Shown here in pieces: positions 51,783 through 63,154 of a DNA stretch of 64,000 nt; positions within the stretch are counted from its first letter, which is position 1, and the number at the start of each line of letters is the position of its first letter. The DNA is taken from contig CAUJNA010001469.1 of assembly GCA_963377175.1 (NCBI GenBank), forward strand, positions 423,501 through 487,500, in the 5' to 3' direction. The DNA comes from Effrenium voratum (Eukaryota > Sar > Dinophyceae > Suessiales > Symbiodiniaceae). Position numbers and translations under genes: made by a program. The notes under the pieces were generated by a model. That model did not search any database, had not been told where the DNA came from, and worked only from the letters and a program-made list of their open reading frames with translations.

Positions 51783-52140
51783 TGGTTTACATCGCCAGCA
51801 TGCATAGCATCATCCGCATTATCCGGGATGATGCTGGCAATGCTGGGGGTGTTGTCCAGTATTAGGCACCCCCTAAAAATGCTCGTTTTTGGGCGCTGCG
51901 AGGAGATGCGACAAAAATTGCCTAAACCAATCCGCGAATCCTTCGCCCCTTATAAGGAAGGCCCAGCCCAAAACGTACCCGCATGGTCCGCGCATGGTCG
52001 GCGGCATGGGGCGCGCGGCCTTATACCTGAAGGTAAGCCCTACCGGGCTTTGGCCTGCGGCCCGATCACGTCCGGTGGCCGGATTTACACGCTGACGCGA
52101 CACAGCTGGCCACCGGGCACCTTGCCCTGCTCGTTCTGTC
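51783..52140. repeat. Satellite GC-rich core, copy 2
   Basis: Its hairpin is built on GCATCATCCGCATTATCCGG and GGGATGATGCTGGC. The palindrome copy (CCCCTTATAAGGAAGG) is mutated on one side. Followed by GGCGCGCGGCCTTATACC and the common GACGCGACACAG end. A pyrimidine-rich stretch (51,466-51,782, TTCCCTT-like) separates it from copy 1. Confidence 0.8.
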
Positions 52141-53046
52141 ACTTCCCTTTCCTGTAAGTCCGATTAGTAGATGTTAAGATTTTCAGATTCTAAAAACTTT
52201 GAGATTCTAAGGGTTTCAGATTTGAAGACTGTCGGAATTTAAGGTTCCAATGGTTTAAGAATTAAGGTTTTAAGATTCAAAGATTTAAAGTTTTTGAAGG
52301 TTATAACAGCCAGGCCATTGCCCAGCCATTTTCCATCTATTATCAGATTTCGAAGGCTTTAAGATTTTATTTTTCGGAGATTTTCAGATTTGGCGACTTT
52401 CGGAATTTAAGATTTTAAGATCTCAAGATTTCAAGGCTTCAAAGTTTCAAGATTAAGAGTTTAAGGAATTTAAAATTAAGCCCGGATGGAAGGAATTTTA
52501 TTATATTTTACTTGTTTATGAAGTTAAGATTTTCAGATTGCTATAGTTCGAGATTTAAAGAATTTAAGTTTTGAAAGCTTTTCAGATTCTGAGATTTTAA
52601 GACTTTGAGAATTTAGGAAGTTCATATTTTTAGATTTTAACATCTGAAGATTCAAAGATATTCGGGTTTTAAGAAGTCAAGATTCGAAGACTTTAGGATG
52701 TTTATATTTTCAGATTGTAAGATTTGATCTTCTAAGATTGCAAGTTTAAGATCTTGAGGTTTCAAGATTTCCAAATTTCAAGAGTAAGAGTTTAAGACTG
52801 TAGGAATTTCATATTTTAAGAGTTTAAGATCGCAAGATTCTAAGACATAAGGGTTTTAAGATTTCAAGATTCGAAGACTTTAGGATGTTTTTATATTTTC
52901 AGATTTTAAGATTCTAAGTTCGAAGATTTTAAGATCTCGAGATTCTAAGATTGATTGTTAGATTTTAATTTAAGATTTTAAGAATCTAAGACTTTAGGAT
53001 TTTGAGATTTCAATCCAGGCCATTTTCCATCCATTTTCCATCCACT

Positions 53047-53510
53047 TTAAGATTTTAAGATTTTCAGGTTGCACGTTTTCGGCAAAGTTGGCCCGACTTA
53101 GGGGACAACATCCCCAGCATCCCCCGCATCACCGGCATCATCCGCATCAATGTCCGCCAAGGATGAGGATGATGCAGGTGATGCCGGGGATGTTGTCCAC
53201 TATGGGCACCCCCCAAAAAACACTCGTTTTTTGACTCCGCGGGGAGATGCTCAAAAAGCCGCCAAAAATCGCCTGAACAAATCCGCAAATCCTTCGCCCC
53301 TTATAAGGGTGGGCCCAGCTTGGCGCAGCGCAAAAGTTCGGTCGGCGGTGGTCGGCGGCATACCTGAAGGTAGGCCCTGCGGGCCTAGGCCTTCGGCCGT
53401 ATCACGGACCACGGGGTCTGAAGCCCCCCGGTGGCCGGATTACACGCTGACGCGACACAGCCGGCCACCGGGCACCTTGCCCTGCCCGTTCTGTCACTTC
53501 CCTTTCCTGT
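53047..53510. repeat. Satellite GC-rich core, copy 3
   Basis: Nearly identical to copy 1 up to about 53,340. It then has a deletion around the GGCATGGGG block that shifts all frames, which argues against a conserved protein. Confidence 0.8.
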
Positions 53511-54924
53511 AAGTCCGATGAGTAGATGTTAAGATCTTAAAATTCTAAAAACTTTGAGATTCTAAGGGTCTCAGATTTGAAGACTTTCGGAATTTAAGGT
53601 TTCAATGGTTGAAGAATTAAGGTTTTAAGATTCAAAGATTTAAGGTTTTTGAAGGTTATAACAGCCAGGCCATTGCCCAGCCATTTTCCATCCAAGGCTT
53701 TAAGATTGTATTTTTTGTGAGATTTTCAGATTTGGCGACTTTCGGAATTTAAGATTTTAAGATCTTAAGATGTCAAGACTTCAAAATTTGAAGATTAAGA
53801 GGTTAAGGAATTTAGAATATTGCCCGGATTGAAGGAATTTTATTATATTTTACTTGTTTATGAATTTAAGATTTTCAGATTGCAATAGTTCGAGATTTAA
53901 AGAATTTAAGTTTTTGAAGCTTTTTAGATTCTGAGATTTTAAGATTTTGAGAATTTAGGAGTTTCATATTGTAAGATTTTAACATCTGAAGATTCAATGA
54001 CATGAGGGTTTCTGTCACTTCCCTTTCCTGTAAGTCCGATGAGTAGATGTTAAGATTTCAAAATTCTAAAAACTTTGAGATTCTAAGGGTCTCAGATTTG
54101 AAGACTTTCGGAATTTAAGGTTTCAATGGTTGAAGAATTAAGGTTTTATTTCGAAGATTTAAGGCTTTTGAAGGTTATAACAGCCAAGCCATTGCCCAGC
54201 CATTTACCATCCATTATCAGATTTCGAAGGCTTGAAGATTCTATTTTTGTGAGATTTTCAGATTTGGCGACTTTCGGAATTTAAGATTTTAAGATCTTAA
54301 GATGTCAAGACTTCAAAATTTGAAGATTAAGAGTTTAAGGAATTTGGAATAATATAGCCCGTATTGAAGGAATTTTATTATATTTTACTTGTTTATGAAT
54401 TTAAGATTTTCAGACTGCAATAGTTCGAAATTTAATAATTTAAGTTTTTGAAGCTTTTAAGATTCTGAGATTTTAAGATTTTGAGAATTTAGGAATTTCA
54501 TATTTTAAGATTTTAACATCTGCAGATTCAAACACATGAGGGTTTCTGTCACTTCCCTTTCCTGTAAGTCCGATGAGTAGATGTTAAGATTTCAAAATTC
54601 TAAAAACTTTGAGATTCTAAGGGTCTCAAATTTGAAGACTTTCAGAATTTAAGGTTTCAATGGTTTAAGAATTGAGGTTCTAAGATTTCATATTTTAAGA
54701 GTTTAAGATCTCAAGATTCTAAGACATAAGGTTTTTAAGATTTCAAGATTCGAAGACTTTAGGAAGTTTTTATATTTTTAGATTTTAAGATTCTAAGTTC
54801 TAAGACTTTAAGATCTTGAGATTCTAAGATTGATTGTTAGATTTTAATTTAAGATTTTAAGAATCTAAGACTTTAGGATTTTGAGATTTCAATCCAGGCC
54901 ATTTTCCATCCATTTCCATCCACT

Positions 54925-55335
54925 TTAGATTTTCAGGTTGCACGTTTTCGGCAAAATTGGCACGACTTAGGGGACACCATCACCAGCATCCCCGCATCGC
55001 CAGCATGCATAACATCATCAGCATCATCCGGGATGATGCTGGCAATGCTGGGGGTGTTGTCCAGTATTAGGCACCTCCTAAAAACGCTCGTTTTTGGACG
55101 CCGCGGGGAGATGCTACAAAAATCGCCGAAACCAATCCGCAAATCCTTCGCCCCTTATAAGGGCGGGCCCAGCGCAAAACCTACCTTCAGTTGGCGGCAT
55201 GGGGCGCGCGGCCTTATACCTGAAGGTAAGCCCTAACGGGCTTTGGCCTGCGGCCCGATCACGTCCGGTGGCCGGATTTACACGCTGACGCGACACAGCC
55301 GGCCACCGGGCACCTTGCCCTGCCCGTTCTGTCAC
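54925..55335. repeat. Satellite GC-rich core, copy 4
   Basis: Hairpin with GCATCATCCGGGATGATGC, palindrome CCCCTTATAAGGGCGGG, then GGGGCGCGCGGCCTTATACC. Closer to copies 2 and 5 than to 1 and 3. Confidence 0.8.
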
Positions 55336-56179
55336 GTCCCTTTCCTGTAAGTCCGATGAGTAGATGTAAGGGTCTCAGATTTGAAGACTTTCGGAATTTA
55401 AGGTTTTAATGGTTGAAGAATTAAGGTTTGAAGATTCAAAGATTTAAGGCTTTTGAAGGTTATAACAGCCAGGCCATTGCCCAGCCATTTTCCATCCAAG
55501 GCTTTAAGATTGTATTTTGTGTGAGATTTTCAGATTTGGCGACTTTCGGAATTTAAGATTTTAAGATCGTAAGATGTTAAGACTGCAAAATTTGAAGATT
55601 AAGAGGTTAAGGAATTTAGAATATTGCCCGGGTTGAAGGAATTTTATTATATTTTACTTGTTTATGAATTTAAGATTTTCAGATTGCAATAGTTCGAGAT
55701 TTAAAGAATTTAAGTTTTTGAAGCTTTTAAGATTCTGAGATTTTAAGATTTTGAGAATTTAGAAGTTTCATATTTAAAGATTTTAACATCTGAAGATTCA
55801 AAGACATGAGGGTTTCTGTCACTTCCCTTTCCTGTAAGTCCGATGAGTAGATGTTAAGATTTTAAAATTCGAAAAACTTTGAGATTCTAAGGGTTTTAGA
55901 TTTGAAGACTTTCGGAATTTAAGGTTTCAATGGTTTAAGAATTAAGGTTCTAAGATTTCATATTTTAAGAGTTTAAGATCTCAAGATTCTAAGACATAAG
56001 GTTTTTAAGATTTCAAGATTCGAAGACTTTAGGAAGTTTTTATATTTTTAGATTTTAAGATTCTAAGTTCCAAGATTTTAAGATCTTGAGATTCTAAGAT
56101 TGATTGTTAGATTTTAATTTACGATTTTAAGAATCTAAGACTTTAGGATTTTGAGATTTCAATCCAGGCCATTTTCCAT

Positions 56180-56545
56180 CCACTTAAGATTTTCAGGTTG
56201 CACGTTTTCGGCAAAAAAGGCCCGACTTAGGGGATAACATCCCCCCCGCATCGCCAGCATGCATAGCATCATCCGCATCATCCGGGATGATGCTGGCAAT
56301 GCTGGGGGTGTTGTCCAGTATCAGGCACCCCCTAAAAATGCTCGTTTTTGGACGCTGCGGGGAGATGCTACAAAAATCGCCTAAACCAATCCGCAAATCC
56401 TTCGCCCCTTATAAGGGAGGGCCCAGCATAAGTATGCGCATGGTCCGCGCATGGTCGGCGGCATGGGGCGCGCGGCCTTATACCTGAAGGTAAGCCCTAA
56501 CGGGCTTTGGCCTGCGGCCCGATCACGTCCGGTGGCCGGATTTAA
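56180..56545. repeat. Satellite GC-rich core, copy 5
   Basis: Similar to copy 4, but the sequence changes abruptly after GTCCGGTGGCCGGATTTA, where the satellite ends. Confidence 0.8.
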
Positions 56546-56689
56546 GGGCTGCCGCCCAGTGCCGCCGACCCCTGGATTTAGTTGTGGTTTTCGAGCAACC
56601 AAAAACAGTGCCCTTGGTTTTGGTTTCTTTGGTTTCTTTTTGACCCAAATGGCATCTGAGGCGAGGTGCCGTTTCGACAGTGATGCGTA

Positions 56690-59670
56690 GTCATGATTAT
56701 GATCATCGCTGCTGGAGATGCTGGGGATGCGTAGTGATGATTATCCTCATGATTGCCAGAGATGCTGCGAATGATGCGTAGTGATGATTATCATCAAGGC
56801 AGGACTCCAAATCTCAATGACACAAATGGCATCTGAGGCGAGGTGCCGTTTCGATAGTGATGCGTAGTCATGATCATCGCTAGGCACCCTTGGTAATGCA
56901 GAGGATGCTACGATGATAGTGATCATGACAGTCATCCGCAGCTTTGGTAATGCAAAAAATGCTACGATGATAGTTATCATAAGAGTCATCATCCTCATCA
57001 TCTTCATGATGATTGTCATCATAGTCATCGCCTTCATCATCGTCATCATGATATTCTTCTATCATTTCAAATGCGGTGTTAGGCATCCTTGGTAATGCAG
57101 AGGATGCTACGATGATAGTTATCATGACAGTCATCCGCAGCTTTGGTAATGCAGAGGATGCTACGATGATAGTTATCATAAGAGTCATCATCCTTATCAT
57201 CTTCATGATGATTGTCATCCTAGTCATCGCCTTCATCATCGTCATCATGATTTTCTTCTATCTTTCTTCTATATACATTTGATGATAGTTATCATGACAG
57301 TCATCCGCAGCTTTGGTAATGCAGAGGATGCTACGATGATAGTTGTCATAAGACTTCATGATGATTGTCATCATAGTCATCGCCGTCATCATCGTCATCA
57401 TGCTTGTCATCATCATCATCATCATCATCCCTTCCTTCTATTCTTCTATCTTTCTTCTATATACATATCAAATGTGGCGTTAGGCATCCTTGGTATGCAG
57501 AGGATGCTACGATGATAGTTATTATGACAGTCATCCGCAGCTTTGGTAATGCAGAGGATGCTACGATGATAGTTATCATAAGAGTCATCATCCTTATCAT
57601 CTTCATGATGATTGTCATCATAGTCATCACCTGCATCATCGTCATCATGAGTGTCATCATCATCATCATCATCTGGTTCTTCTATCTTTCTTCTATATAC
57701 ATTTCAATCGTGGCGTTAGGCACCCTTGGTAATGCAGAGGATGCTACGATGATAGTTATCATGACATCTCTTGGCTCCAGCTTGAGCAAATCCCTCAAAG
57801 AAATCATATGAAACTCTGATGACAAACACACACTTTTAACCAGCCTGAGTAAACAAATAATAATAAAATAATAACTTCATATTTCAAATGTGGCGTTAGG
57901 AACCTTGGGTAATGCAGAAGATGCTATGATGATAGTTATCATAAGAGTCAACATCCTTATCATCTTCATGAGGATTGTCATCATAGTCATCGCCTTCATC
58001 ATTGTCATCATGATCATCATCATCATCTCTTTCTTCTATCTTTCTTCTATATACATTTCAAATGTGGCGTTAGGCACCCTTGGTGATGCAGAGAATGCTA
58101 CGATGATAGTTATCATGACAGTCACCGCAGCTTTGGTAATGCAGAGGATGCTACGATGATAGTTATCATAAGAGTCATCATCCTTATCATCATGATGATT
58201 GTCATCATAGTCATCGCATCGTCATCATCATTGTCATCATCAATTGTCACATCATCTCTTCTTCTATCTTTCTTCTATACTTCTATATACATTTCAATTG
58301 TGGCGTTAGGCATCCTTGGTAATGCAGAGGATGCTACGATGATAGTTATCATGACAGTCACAGCTTTGGTAATGCAGAGGATGTTACGATGATAGTTATC
58401 ATAAGAGTCATCATCCTTATCATCTTCATGATGATTGTCATCATAGTCATCGCCTTCATCATTGTCATCATGATTGTCATCATTATCATCATCTCTTTCT
58501 TCTATCTTTCTTCTATATACAAAGATGAGGGCTGTGATGATATATATCATCGTAGCATCCTCGGCATCATCAGTGCCGGCTAACAAGAGATGATGATGAC
58601 CATGATGATAGTGATGATAAGGATGAGGACTGTGATGATAACTATCATCGTAGCATCCTCTGCATTGCCAATGGGGTCTAACGTTACTTTTGAAATGCAT
58701 ATAAGAATCAGAATAAGAATGAGATGATGATGATCATCATGATGATGATGAGAAGAGCGATGACATCATAATAAGGATGATCATGATGATGATTATGATG
58801 ATAACTATCATCATAACACCCTTTGCATCACCAGTGCTGCCTAATAAGAGATGATGATGACATCCTCGGCATCACCAGTGCCGGCTAATAAGAGATGATG
58901 ATAACCATGATGATAGTGATGATAAGGATGAGGACTGTGATGATAAGTATCGTCGTAGCATCCTCTGCATTGCCAATGGGGTCTAACGTTACTTTTGAAA
59001 TGCATATAAGAATAAGAACAAGAATGAGATGATGATGATCATCATGATGATGATGAGAAGAGCGATGACATCATAATAAGGATGATCATGATGATGATTA
59101 TGATGATAACTATCATCGTAACACCCTTTGCATCACCAGTGCTGCCTAATAAGAGATGGTGATGACCGTGATGATACTGATGACAAGGATGAGGACTGTG
59201 ATGATAACTATCATCGTAGCATCCTCGGCATCATCAGTGCCGGCTAACAAGAGATGATGATGACCATGATGATAGTGATGATAAGGATGAGGACTGTGAT
59301 GATAACTATCATCGTAGCATCCTCTGCATTGCCAATGGGGCCTAACGTTACTTTTGAAATGCATATAAGAATAAGAGATAAGAATGAGATGATGATGATC
59401 ATCATGATGATGATGAGAAGAGCGATGACATCATAATAAGGATGATCATGATGATGATTATGACACAACTATCATCATAACACCCTTTGCATCACCAGTG
59501 CTGCCTAATAAGAGATGATGATGACATCCTCGGCATCACCAGTGCCGGCTAATAAGAGATGATGATGTTGAAGGATATAGAAATGATGATGATGATGTTG
59601 ACGATAAGAATGATGAAGGATCATATCGATGATGATGATGATGATGATGATGATGGGCATCCGTATGATG
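56690..59670. repeat. GATGAT/TCATCA minisatellite array with orientation switch
   Basis: The unit TAATGCAGAGGATGCTACGA followed by ATGATAGTTATCAT, a 14-base hairpin, recurs about a dozen times to about 58,400. From about 58,530 the inverse, ATGATAACTATCAT and CGTAGCATCCTC, recurs about seven times. Spacers are TCATCA-rich before and GATGAT-rich after the switch. Met/Ile-rich and His/Asp-rich frames are repeat products. Confidence 0.95.
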
Positions 59671-59767
59671 CCAGTAGTCATATGCTTGCCTCAAAGATTA
59701 ATCCATGCGCTTGTACTGCAACCACCCCTCCCGTGCGCCTCCCCTTTGAGGACAAGGGGTCGGCGGA

Positions 59768-59784
59768 TATATATATATATATAT
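59768..59784. repeat. TA microsatellite
   Basis: A short pure TA run directly after the GATGAT array. Confidence 0.9.
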
Positions 59785-59799
59785 TCCAGCGGACTCAAG

Positions 59800-60930
59800 C
59801 AAATGTAAGTTTAGAGCTTAATTAGATTACAACATATTCCACTATATAGTCGAAAGCTTTTGGCAAGGGATCGAGAAACTAAGTCAACAAAGTTTTGCTC
59901 CGTGCGGATGCCAGCGGGCAATGGGAGTCCGGTGACTTTTAGGTGTATCCTTGCAGGAACATGGCACAAAGTCATCAAGGCTTGTTTGCCGAATCAAAGA
60001 AACAAACTGGCCCGGGCCCACAAACCAGGATGACTAGTCTGAGGCGTGTTAAGTTGGGGACATGGATGGGTGGCTTCCTTCTGGCTCCTCTTGAGCCCCA
60101 GAGCTTTTCCTTGCCTAGTCAACGTCAGGTTGTTTATTGGACTAAACATGACAAAACCATGAGCAACACACATTGTTCTGTTTACGGCAAGGAAACCTGA
60201 GGTCCAAGTCATTGATTGTGCTAAATCAATCGGCAAGATAATGCCAGATGGCAGCAGTGCCCCTGCTGCATTGGTGTCCCACCACGGAGTACTGTATAGA
60301 TTTGGAACAGCGCCCCCACTCCCATTTTGAACAACCCAGACTATAAGGGAGCTCAAATGCCAATCCACAAGATGATGGCCACAACATGCAGGTATTTTGG
60401 AATTCATGCAAGGCCTTGCGAGCTGTTTGCTGCACATTAAACAGCTTGCTCAGGTGTTCCCTCGAATGTTGCCATTGACGTTTGGGCAGACGCACGAGCG
60501 CGCGCACACACACACACACTACCATTGTTCAGGCCCACCACCTCGAAAGGCGAACCGAAGGAGGTTGTTTAAACATAGGTGTCTACCTTGGCAGTTCCCA
60601 GTCACACTATTCTTTAAGACTTGTAGAGCTTAGTGGGATTCATGAGAACTCCTACTAAAAGCCGGGACGCGCGACGTGCTTGGAGGCCAAAGCCGGCATG
60701 GGGCCTGACTATGAGGGTTCCCCTAATTTGAGACAAACTCAATTGGAAGCGACCAAATTCCCATTGATTTACGGGTTTCCTGTTTTTGAAAGCACCCATT
60801 TTGAGCAAAACACGTTTTTGCATGTCGGCTCACTCGGCACTTGGTCTCTTTGTCTCTGACTGCTTCGGACTTCGCCCTGTGTCCAAGTCCGAATAAGGCA
60901 TGTGCTAGGACTTAGACACGGAGGTTTGAA
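59800..60930. other. No gene assigned
   Basis: Overlapping short frames on both strands, a CA microsatellite at about 60,503-60,520, and no exon with convincing splice sites and codon pattern. A minus-strand stretch reading RQWQHSREHLSKLFNVQQTA (about 60,417-60,480) is mildly coil-like but unsupported. Confidence 0.4.
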
Positions 60931-60939
60931 AGTGGCATT

Positions 60940-61053
60940 CATAGGTGTCCTGTTTAGGTTAGTTTGGTTAGAATTAGATGGGTTCCACTGGTTTAGCTGC
61001 AGGTTTTATGCCCCTTTACCAGGGCCATGTGTTTGTCCAAAAGGTCACCTATG
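60940..61053. mobile_element. Family E MITE/introner-like element, copy 2
   Basis: CATAGGTGTCC at the left and GGTCACCTATG at the right, with the shared interior TTAGTTTGGTTA, CACTGGTTTAG and CCCTTTACCAGGGCCATGTG. Flanking octamers GTGGCATT and GTGGTGTT agree at 6 of 8, a decayed target duplication. 114 bases. Confidence 0.8.
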
Positions 61054-61108
61054 GTGGTGTTCTCAAATACTGATCCAGAGCCATAGCAAGGAAAGCCAAG
61101 ACACAGTT

Positions 61109-61170
61109 CTGACCTTTAAAGGAGCTCGAATAGGCACCCTGACCTTTAAAGGAGCTCGAATAGGCACCAA
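61109..61170 (+). repeat. 30-bp tandem duplication
   Basis: GACCTTTAAAGGAGCTCGAA followed by TAGGCACC occurs twice back to back, in frame (LTFKGARIGT twice). Confidence 0.85.
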
Positions 61171-61198
61171 TGGTCACGATTTGGCACTTGTCGTAAAG

Positions 61199-61266
61199 GA
61201 GGGTGTGTCTTTTTCTGAGGATACCCATTTCGAGTTTGCTTAAAATGAAAACTAAAGGGGTACACC
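61199..61266. repeat. Family B fragment (left half)
   Basis: GGGTGTGTCTTTTTCTGAGG, ATACCCATTTCGAG and AAAATGAAAACTAAAGGGG. Confidence 0.5.
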
Positions 61267-61799
61267 AGGTGATCCCTTTGCTCGCAGAGAAAGATTTGTT
61301 GAAGGGGCCTCTTCGGGGAAGGAGTGCCCCCTGGGTTACTCGGGCCATAGTGTAAATTGGGGCTGCGGGGTACCGTGAAACCATCTTTAGTCATGTTTTG
61401 AAGAATAATGTGCGTACAACTTATTCAGCCCCTATCAGCTTCGTTGCCCAGCACCTGCTTGTCGATTTTTTTGAAATTCCTTTTGGACTCAACCACCAAA
61501 AACATACATGAAGCCCTTTGGCAAAAGCCAATTCAAGCTGTGCAAACAGCATTCAGGCCTCTTTGCAAGAGACAGGCGGGACCGGGCTGAGTTGGTCACA
61601 TGTGAGTATCCGACAAGATAATGGGTAATTGTAGTATTCGGGGCGGCTTGGGGGTTGCAAAATCAGCAAAGCCGTTAGGGAACCACCCAAAACCGATACT
61701 CCTTTAGTTCACCTCACACTGAAAACTGATGGGAGACCACCCAACTTCCTCCTGGCATTGAGTTTCGTAAAGAATTTGGTCCCCGAGACGCTCATATAC

Positions 61800-62330
61800 T
61801 CACTTCCAATGTTCCTGGACTTTATCCTTTGCCCCCCCCACGCGCAAACTCGGACAATCGCCATCGCTGTCACTGAATCCTCTCGCTTGTTGGCGCCTAC
61901 TCACACCATATGTCCTGGGAAACCTCTTGGCGTTTAGAACACTACTTCTGGATTCCTGCCGCGCCCATCTCGAAGCAAAGTTGCTCAAATTCTTGCAGAT
62001 ACACGTAACAGGTCTCAAAAGACCAGTACTAGGGTCCTGCCTGACCCCACATACCCAAACAAAACCTTCCCGAGCACCCACTCGAGCATCAAAGTGGGTT
62101 TCTGGAAAGGCACAAATCTTGGAACAAATACGTAAAGCCTGGATACACCAAGCGCCATGGACGGCGATGCAATCGTTTCTTGGTGCTCTTGTGGTTTTGG
62201 TGGGTCGTGTGGTTGCTGTGGTCACGCCCTGGGCAGGGGCAGAGTAACCCGCACACACAAGAGGTGAACTGCTGAACTTTATTGCGCGTGCAAAGACCAT
62301 TGTGGTAGCACAAAGTTTGGACTTCCACAA
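61800..62330. other. Open on both strands; not assigned
   Basis: A 176-codon minus frame and a 106-codon plus frame overlap. The plus frame contains LEAKLLKFLQIHVTG and a hydrophobic end ALVVLVGRVVAVV. Neither has recognisable domains or clear splice sites, so no gene is called. Confidence 0.3.
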
Positions 62331-62484
62331 ATCAAGCGCCAGATGCCAACCAGGCTATGTGATTCCTAGTTTGAGACAAACTCATTTCAAGTTGGTGCGA
62401 AATTTGAGCCTTTGCGTGTGGTCCAGTGTTTGTCGAAATTAGAGGTTGGCGTTGCATTTGGGTATACAGGCAATTTATTTACAG

Positions 62485-62558
62485 GACAAAGCTGGCCACC
62501 TTGCAACTGGATGGATAGAAGATTGCGTCCTCATTCTGCAGAAGGATCAGTGTTCAAG
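62485..62558 (+). CDS. Exon candidate
   Basis: The acceptor is TTTACAG|GAC and a GT donor TCAAG|gtttga. The frame reads DKAGHLATGWIEDCVLILQK then DQCS plus two bases. It is plausible as an internal exon; function unknown. Confidence 0.35.
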
Positions 62559-62683
62559 GTTTGACTCTGTGGCAACATGTCAAGTCTTTCCATAGGCATC
62601 TCATGGCTTCAAACTGCTGGGCAAAGCTTTCCAGATTGCTGAGGGGCAACGTGCCTAAACCTAGATGGGCGTCTCTCGTTCAG

Positions 62684-62830
62684 AAATTCCTGAGACTCCA
62701 AAGGATCCCTTTTTTGTTCAAAGCGCCGCCGGGTCTAGGCCCCCAAGAACGAAATCAGAGGCTACATGTAGACGAGCACGTGAGCAGACTTACGAAAATT
62801 GCTAGGGGCAGTGGCCGTGGCGGGGGTTAA
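62684..62830 (+). CDS. Exon candidate ending in a stop
   Basis: After TCGTTCAG the frame reads KFLRLQRIPFLFKAPPGLGP, then QERNQRLHVDEHVSRLTKIA and RGSGRGGG to TAA. RLTKIARGSG is reminiscent of the RIxRIARGSG stretch of the SRP54/Ffh M domain, but the neighbouring sequence does not support this. A Gly/Arg tail is an ordinary alternative. Confidence 0.25.
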   Translation, partial: KFLRLQRIPFLFKAPPGLGPQERNQRLHVDEHVSRLTKIARGSGRGGG

Positions 62831-63067
62831 TGGAAAAACCAATCCTTTCCAACAAAGACCAGCCATGACCAGGAGCACGGGTAGTGTCAACTCCCTTTGG
62901 GCCCATCTGGAACCCTAAGAGCAGAGCCGCTGACCACCCACAAAGGGGAACACCATAAATAACATGCTCAGATTCGGAAACGACAATTGGAATAGCCTTT
63001 GTCTTTGGAAGCACCTTTTGAACCCTCAACTCCCTGGTGCCCCTCGTCCTTTTGCAAGTTCGGGGCC

Positions 63068-63154
63068 ATGCCGAGCCGCGAGAAGTTGGTTTGCCTCGCA
63101 GGCACGACCGACATGGGTGACGCGGAGAGTCCCTCCCTTGGCACCTTGGCATAG
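63068..63154 (+). CDS. Short open frame, possible terminal exon
   Basis: MPSREKLVCLAGTTDMGDAE then SPSLGTLA and TAG, in a GC-rich island with the codon bias of the exons further left. The frame is open upstream (FCKFGA). No family recognised. Confidence 0.25.
   Translation: MPSREKLVCLAGTTDMGDAESPSLGTLA

Larger units (their letters stand above)
49571..56545. repeat. Higher-order satellite block (AAGATTTT-type)
   Basis: AT-rich sequence built from decayed AGATTTTAAGATTCTAAG-like units alternates with GC-rich cores. Long stretches repeat: 49,571-51,430 matches 52,087-53,450, and the blocks starting near 53,520, 54,020, 54,560, 55,350 and 55,840 all open with CCTGTAAGTCCGATGAGTAG. It has essentially no coding capacity apart from short frames in the cores. 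Confidence 0.9.

Noticed and set aside
51113..56690. Recurrent frames with SANPSPLIR and GGMGRAALYL in the satellite cores
   Set aside because: Indels shift the frame between copies and no frame is conserved over the whole core, so DNA-level repetition explains them better than a protein.
56747..59468. Met/Ile- and Asp-rich frames of up to 141 codons
   Set aside because: Translations of the GATGAT/TCATCA minisatellite in several frames.
61800..62330. 176-codon minus-strand frame
   Set aside because: Non-repetitive but without domain, splice context or codon pattern, and overlapped by a plus frame of similar quality.
62684..62830. SRP54 M-domain assignment
   Set aside because: Only about ten residues (RLTKIARGSG) resemble it; the Met-rich surroundings expected for the M domain are absent.
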